Assembly: GCA_034231615.1 (NCBI GenBank)
Contig: CM067322.1
Coordinates: 103,439,587-103,503,586, forward strand
Source of the DNA: Meghimatium bilineatum
Lineage: Eukaryota; Mollusca; Gastropoda; Stylommatophora; Philomycidae
Length of the DNA: 64,000 bases
Reading direction: 5' to 3'
The number at the start of each line of letters is the position of its first letter. Position 1 is the first letter of the stretch. The translations under genes were made by a program, and so were the position numbers. Positions 32,719 to 43,059 of this stretch are shown in pieces. The notes under the pieces are model-generated. The model was not told where the DNA came from, did no database searches, and saw nothing but the letters and a program-made list of their open reading frames with translations.

Positions 32719-33201
32719 CTATCTTGTGATGTTACTCTCCCACTTGTATCTCTGCCTACCTCTTGTGATGTTACTTACACACTTGTATCTCTGCCTACCT
32801 CTTGTGATGTTACTTACACACTTGTATCTCTGCCTACCTCTTGTGATGTTACTTACACACTTGTATCTCTGCCTACCTCTTGTGATGCTACTTACACACT
32901 TGTATCTCTGCCTACCTCTTGTGATGTTACTTACACACTTGTATCTCTGCCTACCTCTTGTGATGTTACTTACACACTTGTATCTCTGCCTACCTCTTGT
33001 GATGTTACTTACACACTTGTATCTCTGCCTACCTCTTGTTCGCTTCCATTCAACTTTACCCTCAAGTAAGGTCTTCAATAAGGTGTCATGTCTTTTAATG
33101 TGTCCAAAATATTTTATTTGTCTGATCTTTATTTCCCTTAGTAATTCTTTCTTCATATCAAGTGTTGTTAGAACCTCTGTATACGTTTTTCCCCTTCCCA
33201 A
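32719..33201 (-). pseudogene. RT family C C-terminus with internal repeat expansion
   Basis: Reading the minus strand from 33201: YTEVLTTLDMKKELLREIK, then IRQIKYFGHIKRHD, LLKTLLEGKVEWKRTRGRQR. This is the family C/B-type region between the RT thumb and the C-terminus. At TRGRQRYKCVSNI the protein enters eight in-frame copies of a 13-residue unit (32725-33040), so the minisatellite was generated from retroelement codons without breaking the frame. Confidence 0.8.
32725..33040. repeat. 39-bp minisatellite inside RT frame, 8 copies
   Basis: Core ACACTTGTATCTCTGCCTAC, then CTCTTGTGATGTTACTTAC. Nearly identical units; one ATGCTAC variant. On the minus strand each unit encodes the basic GRQRYKC motif. 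Confidence 0.96.
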
Positions 33202-33267
33202 GATGTTCTCCCTATTCTTCTATATATCAAAGTGAGTCGTGTTTCATTACATTTAAGAATATTATTT

Positions 33268-33492
33268 ATTTGTGACTATACTCTAGTGTATCATTTGTGA
33301 CTATACTCTAGTGTATCATTTGTGACTATACTCTAGTGTATCATTTATAACTATACTTTGGTGTAGCATTTGTGGCTATACTCTAGTGTATCATTTATAA
33401 CTATACTTTGGTGTAGCATTTGTGGCTATACTCTAGTGTATCATTTATAACTATACTTTGGTGTAGCATTTGTGGCTATACTCTGGTGTAGA
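33268..33492. repeat. 25-bp tandem repeat, about 9 copies
   Basis: ATTTGTGACTATACTCTAGT and ATTTATAACTATACTTTGGT type units alternate in the right half, forming 50-bp dimers. Confidence 0.92.
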
Positions 33493-33754
33493 ATTTCCAT
33501 GTGCAGAATTGTACACGATGGAAAGCACACACAAAAAACACACCGTGTTATTCTACATTCTACGCCGTTTTTATCGGAAATCATTTTATGCAGTTCCCCA
33601 ATAACTATAGACTATATAAGACTAGTTGCTGCGATAGTTGCGGCTTGGAGTCTGCTAGCTACACAAACTGTATTATCAGATCACGTAGGTTATATTATAT
33701 TATCTATTACACCAGTGAATGTTTTCAAGGATAAACAAATGATTACTGAATAAT

Positions 33755-33915
33755 TCAAGTGTATTATGTTCCAATCAAATATATTATGTTCCAATCAAAT
33801 ATATTATGTTCTTGTCGAACATATTAGGGCCAAGCAAATTAGGCTCAGGTCAAACGTATTAGGTTCAGGTCAAACATATTAGGTTCACACCAAGCATATT
33901 GGATTCAGGTCAAAC
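33755..33915. repeat. degenerate ~21-bp tandem repeat
   Basis: Units related to AGGTTCAGGTCAAACATATT, about 7 copies. Confidence 0.75.
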
Positions 33916-33954
33916 AAGACATCAAACAGCAAATATCTTTCTTCAAAAATACGA

Positions 33955-34016
33955 AGAATATCATAAGAAGACAGGTCGACTTATAGAATATGATAAGAAG
34001 ACAGGTCGACTTATAT
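33955..34016. repeat. 31-bp direct duplication
   Basis: AATATCATAAGAAGACAGGT, then CGACTTATA, twice in succession. Confidence 0.85.
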
Positions 34017-34390
34017 CGAAGATGATCTTAAAATGAATGAAAGCAGTCTGCTACTACAAGTATTGAATGGGTACACTTAGGCAAAATAAAAAGTGGAAGT
34101 CCAAGAGAGAATCTTCACAGAACAACCATCAAACAGGGTATGACTGTGTTTCAAAAACATGCAAGAAATACAGACAACAGAATTACAACGCTGGAACTCG
34201 GGTTTGTGTCCTATGTCATCGTACTCTACGGAGAATGAAATTAGGGACAGATAGAGATATACATAATATGCAACAACAATTCAGAGAAATATATTGTTTC
34301 CATGGGTGTGTTACCCTTTTCTCTAGAATGTTTCGATTGAAGGAGAAACAGTTTATTTGATCACACACTGAATGTATAAATAAACTATAT
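34017..34390. other. unique stretch with unrecognised 97-codon frame
   Basis: The frame at 34067-34360 is Lys/Arg-rich with several Cys residues. GHVMR-type RT motifs are absent, and no family is recognised. Confidence 0.3.
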
Positions 34391-34950
34391 GGAGCGGAGA
34401 TATGGCTGATGGAGCGGAGATATGGCTGATGGAGCGGAGAGATGGCTGATGGAGCGGAGAGATGGCTGATGGAGCGGAGATATGGCTGATGGAGCGGAGA
34501 GATGGCTGATGGAGCGGAGAGATGGCTGATGGAGCGGAGCGATGGCTGATGGAGCGGAGAGATGGCTGATGGAGTGGAGAGATGGCTGATGGAGCGGAGA
34601 GATGGCTGATGGAGCGGAGAGATGGCTGATGGAGCGGAGATATGGCTGATGGAGCGGAGAGATGGCTGATGGAGCGGAGATATGGCTGATGGAGCGGAGA
34701 GATGGCTGTTGGAGCGGAGAGATGGCTGATGGAGCGGAGCGATGGCTGATGGAGCGGAGAGATGGCTGATGGAGTGGAGAGATGGCTGATGGAGCGGAGA
34801 GATGGCTGATGGAGCGGAGAAATGGCTGATGGAGCGGAGAGATGGCTGATGGAGCGGAGAGATGGCTGATGGAGCGGAGAGATGGCTGATGGAGCGGAGA
34901 TATGGCTGATGGAGTAGAGAGATGGCTGATGGAACGGAGAGATGAGTATA
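34391..34950. repeat. 20-bp minisatellite derived from family E, about 28 copies
   Basis: Unit GATGGCTGATGGAGCGGAGA. The family E tail at 15869-15887 reads GATGGCTGCTGGAGCGGAG, a single mismatch over 19 bases, and the copy at 42.9-43.0 kb (minus) has GATGGCTGCTAGAACGGAGA. The unit is thus the WLLERR codons of the RNase H element amplified in tandem. The period is not divisible by three, yet one minus-strand frame stays open for 193 codons by absence of stops. Confidence 0.95.
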
Positions 34951-35259
34951 TACGAGAATGTCTCAAACGTCTTTATGCTGATTCCTTGTCAAGTAGGATG
35001 TATGGTGATGATTGATTGATGAATGGATCGATGGATGGATCTATAAATGAATGAATAGTTGGATGGCTCGGTGGATAGATGGATGGATGATTATGACAAA
35101 TAGTTGCTTGATTTATGATAGGAGACACATTTGGAAGACCAACGGAAAACATTGCAAGACAGGCATGGTTCTGGAACCAACAGAGAAAGAGAAATATTAA
35201 CAAGAAGTATCTGAAGAAACGTGTTAGATAAAGATACATACAAGAAGGATTGCTATGAC
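34951..35259. other. unique stretch with GGAT-rich patch
   Basis: 34990-35095 is a loose GGAT/GATG repeat. The rest shows no gene. Confidence 0.5.
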
Positions 35260-35378
35260 ATGGATGGGAAGGATATGGGATGGGTAGGACATGGGATGGA
35301 TAGGACATGGGATGGGTAGGACGTGTCATGGGTAGGACATGGGATGGGTAGCACATGGGATGAGTAGGACATGAAATG
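35260..35378. repeat. 16-bp tandem repeat, about 7 copies
   Basis: Unit GGGATGGGTAGGACAT with substitutions. Confidence 0.88.
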
Positions 35379-35544
35379 AACGGGAAACAATATATCAAGA
35401 AAACACACATTGAAATTATATTTTTTAAGGACCTATGCTCCACAGGGAATTGAATCGTATAGATAAAAATATTATAAATTATACAGCAAATTATCCTCAG
35501 TAGATGTTGAGGAAGATGAAAATGTATCTCTTATTGTGAGAAAC

Positions 35545-35830
35545 ACATACCACTCAACAGTTATCTACACACCGTTATATTCACTCAACAGGTATCTACA
35601 CACCGTTATATTCACTCAACAGGTATCTACACACCGTTATATTCACTCAACAGGTATCTACTCACCGTTATGTTCACTTAACCGGTATCTACACACCGTT
35701 ATGTTCACTTAACCGGTATCTACACACCGTTATGTTCACTTAACCGGTATCTACACACCGTTATGTTCACTTAACCGGTATCTACACACCGTTATGTTCA
35801 CTTAACCGGTATCTACACACCACTATGTTC
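35545..35830. repeat. 31-bp tandem repeat, about 9 copies
   Basis: Core GGTATCTACACACCGTTATA with CACTCAACA in the left half and CACTTAACC in the right half, showing two subfamilies with a sharp switch near 35660. Confidence 0.94.
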
Positions 35831-36518
35831 ACGATGTCTCCCGGTCAAGCTAGGCCCGATAGATATAATTATGTATAGCACTAGCAAAATGGGAGCAAGC
35901 TTTGTCAAAAAAAGGCCCCGTTATGTTTTACAGGTATTAAGTTTGCCTTATCACATGAGCACAGTGCTACATGTTTTCAGTCAGAAAACTTTGTCAGGGG
36001 CAGAGTCACATCAAGTCACGTTTAACTGCCATAGTGATCACTTGGATAGAACGGGGGGGGGGGGTCTTCAAGTGCTAGTAGCCCCAAACTCTTCCTGCAC
36101 CATCTATTCTTCAATCTATCCTTCACTAGTGGGTCATGATCGATGTCTGCATACAACAGCAACCACACTTCTGAAACCGCTTCGGCTTTTAAAATCAGTG
36201 AAAACAGATAACGCGCTCTAAGGCTATCGCTCCTGAAGTATGAGCACATGTCCCGCCCAGCATATGAAGTCTCAAATTTGCCGACTGCGCAAAGGAGCTC
36301 AACTAACATGGGCCAATGGACAGAAAGGCGTCATTCAGCTAGCGTAGTAGAGCGTCACAGAGCACGGTGACACAGTAAGGCACCCTGGTCATCTACTGTA
36401 CCCCGACACATACTCAGTCGTCTCGACTCGTCTTGCCACTGAGACCAGGGGCGAGAGAGTGAGGTTGACGAAAGTGCTCAACTCTCCCTCACTTTAATCC
36501 ACATTTCACAAGCAAGTC
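35831..36518. other. unassigned region, possible decayed retroelement 5' part
   Basis: A 116-codon plus frame (35871-36221) interrupted by a G12 run (36053-36064) has no recognisable domain. It lies immediately upstream of the RT family A fragment and could be its decayed upstream part; this is inference. Confidence 0.3.
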
Positions 36519-36980
36519 ATGATTTCCATCCTTCATAACGTCATCAATCTCCTCTTGTTCGCCGACGATTGTGCACTCAAAGCTCCGAGTCTGAAAAACA
36601 TGCACGACAGTATGGATCTCTTTTCTTTGGCCTGTGATGCATTCGATTTAAACCATCAGCGCTGCGAAGATATTAGTAATGTATCAACCAGCGCTAGGTG
36701 TCCCCTACACAGAACCAGTAAGTACGGTGAAAGGCCATATACTCAATACTGCGTAAAAATTTGTATATATCTCGTCGGTACCCTAACGCAAATTGCCACA
36801 ATTGACGAAGATGCTGCCTGCGTATTGCTCGCGGCAGTCGGGAGCCTTTATACCAGCGTCTGGGTCAGACGTGGTCTCAGTTTGACAACTAAATTAGACG
36901 TGTACCGCGCAGTGGCTCTACCAACATTGCTCTATGCTGCGTCATCCTGTACTGTCTATGAATTAATCCCGCGTCATTAA
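36519..36980 (+). pseudogene. RT family A, palm to thumb fragment
   Basis: NLLLFADDCAL (the FADD catalytic pair) is followed by DSMDLFSLACDAF, LVGTLTQIATIDED, VWVRRGLSLTTKLDVYRAV and LPTLLYAAS. It is closely similar to the minus-strand copy at 63300-63956 but diverged, especially between FDLN and TLTQ. It stops at TAA near 36980. A 40-bp array begins about 60 bases downstream. Confidence 0.85.
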
Positions 36981-37040
36981 GCGCAGGTGACAGTTATCAG
37001 AGTCAAATCACGATCTCCGACCTATAATTGAGCTTAGCCG

Positions 37041-37680
37041 CCTGTAACAATCAATGTTGCAGCCGAGGACATGCATATGTCCTGTAACAATCAATGTTGC
37101 AGCCGAGGACATGCATATCTCCTGTAACAATCAATGTTGCAGCCGAGGACATGCATATGTCCTGTAACAATCAATGTTGCAGCCGAGGACATGCATATGT
37201 CCTGTAACAATCAATGTTGCAGCCGAGGACATGCATATCTCCTGTAACAATCAATGTTGCAGCCGAGGACATGCATATGTCCTGTAACAATCAATGTTGC
37301 AGCCGAGGACATGCATATCTCCTGTAACAATCAATGTTGCAGCCGAGGACATGCATATGTCCTGTAACAATCAATGTTGCAGCCGAGGACATGCATATCT
37401 CCTGTAACAATCAATGTTGCAGCCGAGGACATGCATATCTCCTGTAACAATCAATGTTGCAGCCGAGGACATGCATATGTCCTGTAACAATCAATGTTGC
37501 AGCCGAGGACATGCATATCTCCTGTAACAATCAATGTTGCAGCCGAGGACATGCATATCTCCTGTAACAATCAATGTTGCAGCCGAGGACATGCATATGT
37601 CCTGTAACAATCAATGTTGCAGCCGAGGACATGCATATCTCCTGTAACAATCAATGTTGCAGCCGAGGACATGCATATCC
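37041..37680. repeat. 40-bp minisatellite, 16 copies, almost invariant
   Basis: Core CAATCAATGTTGCAGCCGAG. Units are identical except for one position, GTCCTG versus CTCCTG at the junction. Where G is present, AGGACAT-GCAT-ATGTCCT is a perfect palindrome around a 4-base centre; where C is present one arm base mismatches. Order of the variants: G C G G C G C G C C G C C G C C. The last nine form three identical 120-bp trimers. Confidence 0.98.
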
Positions 37681-38885
37681 AAATTTCTGATAGATTATAG
37701 AGTTTTCTTGTTAGGGCAAATATTATCCACAGTAAATGAGAATTCATATTGGCTATATTAGGGCATGTTAAGATAACAAATTAGAAACAAACAGTTCAGA
37801 TTTTAGGAATGTGATAAGAACACAACTTGAACATTTAGTAACCACTGGAAAGATGAATGGTAGAAAAGACAAAGGAAGACAGAGATAAATTGCTAGATGT
37901 TTTATCACTGTGGCATGAGGGCACTATTAACTGAACCTATTAACAACACAAGAGACAGCGAGCTGTAGAGAAACATGATCGCCTACGCCACTCGGCATGC
38001 CACTTGGCACAACAAATATTAAATGTCGATGTCATCAAATATTGACTACATTCTGTCAGCGGAATCCATCTGAGGTTCAGTCACTCAACCGTGAACATGA
38101 ATCCAGTTTGGTTAGATCTTACTTATGAGAATGTAGCAGTTCAGGTAATCCTACATCAAACTTCCAGTATACATAATTTATAATGTGTGCCGTTTACTGT
38201 ACGTTATGTAGGCCTAATCCTAGGAGAGCAGATACGTTCACATATTTCATTAGATATTCTAGCTAGATTACGTCCCTTGAAGAAGAGAAACGCGTCACCC
38301 ATTTAACAGAAATAATATCTACGACTTGCTTACATCCCTTCGGGAATCTTGCACTTAACAGAACCTAGATAAAATGACGCGATGCCTCTTAAATCTTACA
38401 CATAAAAGCATTCTGTAGTTTTATTGTACTCGGCGAAGAGATCAGAAGAAACATAAATTGTCAAAGGATTATATCCCTTTGTTTGAATTTGTTTGCTGCG
38501 TATTGTCTCCCATATAATAACACTTATTCTGATGTTCAATTGATGCCCAGAAGCCTGATGACCTATTCTATGAAATATTTCTTAATAGTTTCCAGGGAAT
38601 TGTAATATAATTGTTGGGTTGATTGTATAAAATGACCCACGATTAATTAATATGGTTGTGTATGTTGTTAGATCAATTAACCATTGGATACATTCGCACG
38701 CACATCTAAACATACTCCACTAACTTTTATACATACACATAACGTGACATACGAACACGCATACGTGTATGTATATGTATATATATATATGTACGCAATT
38801 TTATTCCGTTGCAGCGACTTTACAGTGAATTCGTGTAACCTCGTGTCATGTTGCAGATATGAATATGGACATCTTATCAACTGTC
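37681..38885. other. unique AT-rich region, no gene seen
   Basis: 1.2 kb without a convincing frame. A short alternating GTATAT tract lies at 38764-38794. Confidence 0.45.
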
Positions 38886-39237
38886 CAGGCATGATAGATG
38901 GTTGGACTAAGTTTCTGCTCTAACGCTGACATCTTGGTCGGGGCATGATAGATAGTTGGACTAAGTGTCTGCTCTAACGCAGACATCTGGGTCCAGGCAT
39001 GATAGATGGTTGGACTAAGTTTCTGCTCTAACGCTGACATCTGGGTCGAGACATGATAGATGGTTGGACTAAGTTTCTGCTCTAACGCTGACATCTGGGT
39101 CGAGGCATGATAGATGGTTGGACCAAGTTTCTGCTCTAACGCTGACATCTGGGTCGAGGCATGATAGATGGTTGGACTAAGTTTCTGCTCTAACGCTGAC
39201 ATCTGGGTCGAGGTATGATAGATGGTTGGACTAAGTT
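38886..39237. repeat. 54-bp minisatellite, about 6.5 copies
   Basis: Core TCTGCTCTAACGCTGACATC, then GGGTCGAGGCATGATAGATG. The 18-codon unit gives a minus-strand frame of 118 codons, not a gene. Confidence 0.95.
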
Positions 39238-39274
39238 TATACTGATATCTTCTTGTATCTCGTTCTGTTGCAAC

Positions 39275-39350
39275 TCCTGCGGATGAGTAGGTTGTAGTCC
39301 GGAATACTGAATGTCTTCTGTCTTAGTTTACAGCTCGGTTGTCGCCGTTC
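39275..39350 (+). repeat. dispersed repeat, copy 3
   Basis: GATGAGTAGGTTGTAGTCCG and TTAGTTTACAGCTC parallel ATGAGCAGGATGTAGTCC and GGTTTACAGCTTC at 21778-21832. Diverged. Confidence 0.45.
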
Positions 39351-39538
39351 CCCCACATACATCAGATTCAGCATGGCTTCAAGGTCACTTGACCTTCTAC
39401 CGGATGATACAACTAGCTCCACCCCCCAAAATTCGCTTAGTCTCCTCTTACTCTGTTCATTAGATGAAATAATACTATTATTCATAGATCCCCTTGCAAG
39501 CACCGGCAACAATCGGGTGACAGTTTATCTGACATTAT

Positions 39539-39595
39539 GTACACGTGACTGTGCCCACGTGACTGAGTGCACGTGACTGAGTACACGTGACTGTG
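39539..39595. repeat. 14-bp tandem repeat with four E-boxes
   Basis: Four CACGTGACTG units in 57 bases, each with a palindromic CACGTG E-box (MYC/USF/MITF class). Spacing is about 14 bases. It lies 8 bases upstream of the MITE. Regulatory use is inference. Confidence 0.8.
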
Positions 39596-39603
39596 TATAC
39601 ATG

Positions 39604-39783
39604 TACAATGGAATCCCTTTATAACGATTTGCAGTATAACAAATTTCCATATATAACACCATTTTTCACAATCCCCAATTATATTTATTCCATACCGGTA
39701 TATAACTGTATATAACGAATTGTTGTTATAGCATACATATATCATAGGTCAAGACCAGTTTGTTATAACGGGAGTGCACTGTA
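39604..39783. mobile_element. pogo/Tigger-like MITE with TA target duplication
   Basis: A 176-bp element (39606-39781). The left end CAATGGAATCCCTTTATAAC and the inverse of the right end, CAGTGCACTCCCGTTATAAC, are terminal inverted repeats of about 20 bp with 4 mismatches. TA dinucleotides lie on both sides. Further inside, TATATAACG and GTTATA motifs continue the pattern. There is no transposase, so this is a non-autonomous element. CCC(G/T)TTATAAC ends are typical of Tc1/mariner-pogo (Tigger) elements. Confidence 0.75.
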
Positions 39784-40477
39784 CCGGGATTACTCTTTCC
39801 ATCCTCGCGTTTACTCTTGTTCTTCTCTCAACATTCTAAACAGCTGACTTATCTGTCTAGTTAAACCCGTCTATCGTCACGCCGGCAACGTATTCTGGCG
39901 TGTTTACTGACACCACGTTATCTGACCAGACTGCGTCACGTGCTATCATAGATCTAAAAAGTGACTGCTGACAAACGTTCCTAAAGATACTTCAGTAAAC
40001 AAAATCTACTCATCGCATACAACTAAGAACCTGGGCTTTCACAGCGAAATGGAAAGAACGATGGTCGTTTAGATATGTTTGCAAGAGCAATCAAGGAACG
40101 AGGTTGAGGATAATGGCTAAATTCATCTAACTAGCCCTGATAGCAGAACAGTGAAAGGTTGTAGAAATGATGCTGTTTTTGTGACCGGATCAAGATGAGG
40201 GCCGGGATGTTTAGTAGTTGAGAAATTTGTTGAGAAGATATACAGACTATTTAGATAAAAGCAAGCAACTTGACAGGAAACGTAGATAACAGGATAAATG
40301 TACATGTAGATATAAAACAGTCTAGATCGGAGGGATAATCATTATGATAGAGGGGAGATATGTTAGGATCGAGAGAAAACCGATGTGACATAGGGAGTAT
40401 TGTTCACAAGAGTAGCATAGTCAATACAAGTTTCGGGGAAACTGCTCAATAAAAGGGAACGTGAAAAGGTGTTCACA
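39784..40477. other. unique region, no gene seen
   Basis: About 690 bases. Contains GCGTCACGTGC near 39935. No frame above 60 codons. Confidence 0.45.
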
Positions 40478-40996
40478 TAATTGTTTATTAGAAAAATAAA
40501 GCCTATCAAATATTGGGAAAATTATTAAACCCATAAAATAATGGGAATATTATTCTCATAAAACATATTATATAATGGGAACATTGTTACACTTCAACCC
40601 ATCAGATAATGGGAACATTGTTACACTTCAACCCATCAGATAATGGGAACATTGTTACACTTCAACCCATCAGATAATGGGAACATTGCTACACTTCAAC
40701 CCATCAGATAATGGGAACATTGTTACACTTCAACCCATCAAATAATGGGAACATTGTTACACTTCAACCCATCAGATAATGGGAACATTGTTACACTTCA
40801 ACCCATCAGATAATGGGAACATTGTTACACTTCAACCCATCAGATAATGGGAACATTGTTACACTTCAACCCATCAGATAATGGGAACATTGTTACACTT
40901 CAACCCATCAGATAATGGGAACATTGTTACACTTCAACCCATCAGATAATGGGAACATTGTTACACTTCAACCCATCAGATAATGGGAACATTGTA
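40478..40996. repeat. 34-bp minisatellite, about 12.5 copies plus decayed edge
   Basis: Core GGGAACATTGTTACACTTCA, then ACCCATCAGATAAT. CCCAT-CAGATA-ATGGG is an inverted repeat in each unit. The left edge (40478-40575) holds decayed units that keep the CCCAT/ATGGG arms. Confidence 0.95.
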
Positions 40997-41104
40997 AATA
41001 TTTAGACTGAAAATAGTTATTGTCTGAAAACGCACAACTTTAATGTGATAGATAGACAAGTTGTAGACAGATAGAAAACATATAGATGATTAGCAATTTT
41101 CTAG

Positions 41105-42225
41105 ATGAATGGAAAACGTCTAGATCGATGTAAAACGTCTAGATGATGAGACACGTCTAGATGATGAGACACGTCTAGATGATGAGACACGTCTAGATGA
41201 GACACGTCTAGATGATGAGACACGTCTAGATGATGAGACACGTCTAGATGATGAGACACGTCTAGATGATGAGACACGTCTAGATGACATACTTCTAGAT
41301 GATGAGACACGTCTAGATGATGAAACACGTCTAGATGATGAGACACGTCTAGATGATGAAACACGTCTAGATGATGAGACACGTCTAGATGATGAGACAC
41401 GTCTAGATGATGAGACACGTCTAGATGATGAGACACGTCTAGATGAGACACGTCTAGATGATGAGACACGTCTAGATGATGAGACACGTCTAGATGATGA
41501 GACACGTCTAGATGATGAGACACGTCTAGATGATGAGACACGTCTAGATGATGAGACACGTCTAGATGATGAGACACATCTAGATGATGAGACACGTCTA
41601 GATGATGAGACACATCTAGATGATGAGACACGTCTAGATGATGAGACACGTCTAGATGATGAGACACGTCTAGAAGAGACACGTCTAGATGAGACACGTC
41701 CAGATGATGAGACACGTCTAGATGATGAGACACATCTAGATGATGAGACACGTCTAGATGATGAAACACGTCTAGATGAGACACGTCTAGTTGAGACACG
41801 TCTAGATGAGACACGTCTAGATGAGACACGTCTAGATGATGAGACACGTCTAGAAGAGACACGTCTAGATGAGACACGTCCAGATGATGAGACACGTCTA
41901 GATGATGAAACACGTCTAGATGAGACACGTCTAGTTGAGACACGTCTAGATGAGACACGTCTAGATGATGAGACACGTCTAGATGATGAGACACGTCTAG
42001 AAGAGACACGTCTAGATGAGACACGTCCAGATGATGAGACACGTCTAGATGATGAAACACGTCTAGATGAGACACGTCTAGTTGAGACACGTCTAGATGA
42101 GACACGTCTAGATGAGACACGTCTAGATGATGAGACACGTCTGGATGAGACACGTCTAGATGAGACACGTCTAGATGAGATACGTTTAGATGAGAAACGT
42201 CTAGATGGATGAAAAATGTCTAGAT
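41105..42225. repeat. 18-bp/15-bp TCTAGA minisatellite, about 64 copies
   Basis: Unit ACACGTCTAGATGATGAG (18 bp) or the 15-bp form lacking ATG. Both contain TCTAGA and both are multiples of three, giving two long open minus frames (355 and 374 codons) that are artefacts. A block marked by TCTAGAAGAG, CGTCCAGATG and TCTAGTTGAG occurs three times (about 41670, 41850 and 42000), a higher-order repeat. It ends 30 bases from an RT family B fragment. Confidence 0.96.
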
Positions 42226-42252
42226 ATATGCCTGTCCGTATCATTCTAGTCT

Positions 42253-42692
42253 TTACCTTTGCAGTAATGAATCACAAAATTGAAAGAAGATCGGTTTCCG
42301 GTATATATCAGGTTTGATCGATTGATATTCGGTAATATTGTGACATCTCATATTGTTGGTAACTCCTTCAATCCACCTTCTTCTTGGTCTTCCTTTGTAT
42401 CTTGTTGTTTCCATGTTTATCTCGTATGCTCTTGCCGCTGACCAATAGGGATTCATTCTCATTGTGTGGCCGAACCATTTTAATCTCGTTTTTCAATATA
42501 TTTGATCACAGATGTTGTTCCGACAGTTCTTGTAATCTCTTCATTTCTCACATGATCTTTTCTTGTTCTGTTTGCTGCTTTTCTTAGACATCTCATTTCA
42601 CATGTAGTAAGTTTTTTCTCTTGTTCTTTAGTTAGTGTCCGTGTCTGACATTGATAAAATGATTTTTGTATAATAATTGGTATCATTTTCAT
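42253..42692 (-). pseudogene. RT family B, C-terminal fragment
   Basis: Minus strand: FYQCQTRTLTKEQEKKLTTC, EMRCLRKAANRTRKDH, then IKYIEKRD, a frame break near 42480, WFGHTMRMNPYW and GRPRRRWIEGVTNNM. Same order as at 43318-43691. The protein's C-terminal end faces the TCTAGA array. Confidence 0.85.
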
Positions 42693-42939
42693 TTAGTTTC
42701 CACAGGGATAGATTTGTGTTTCAAGATTGGTGTAAGTTCATAAATTCGTTAGGTAGTTGACTTGTTGAATTCTTGTCGCGATCTCTCTGTCAATTGTTGC
42801 CGCCGTCTGTTCAAATATTCCCAAGATACCACAATCCCTGCACTTGTCTCACTAATTGAACATTGAACTTTATGTTGATTGTATTGGGTAGTCTGCCTAT
42901 CGACAGTACTTCTGTTTTTGTTCCCATGTTATTCTCTTG
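42693..42939. other. probable RT family B upstream remnant
   Basis: Frames are broken. It probably contains decayed RT thumb sequence on the minus strand, but no motif is clear enough to call. Confidence 0.3.
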
Positions 42940-43040
42940 ATTAGAAATTAGCTTCACAGCAGGTGGGGCATTCCCATAAGTGCCCCGCTCTCCGTTCTAG
43001 CAGCCATCTCAGTGTATGTTGACTCAGAGTCCCGGTGAAT
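42940..43040 (-). pseudogene. RNase H element (family E) tail
   Basis: The minus strand reads TGTLSQHTLRWLLERRAGHL, then WECPTCCEA, followed by TTTCTAATCAAGA. It is the closest relative of the tail at 15820-15948. It lies between two RT family B fragments and beside the 63-bp array. Confidence 0.8.
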
Positions 43041-43059
43041 CATGGCTGATAATAGTCAA

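Noticed and set aside
34067..34360. 97-codon Cys/Arg-rich frame as a gene
   Set aside because: No recognised domain, no homologue visible in the window and a length within chance expectation.
41101..42244. 355- and 374-codon Ser/Arg- and His/Asp-rich frames
   Set aside because: Both come from 18/15-bp units and overlap each other on the same strand; classic array artefacts.
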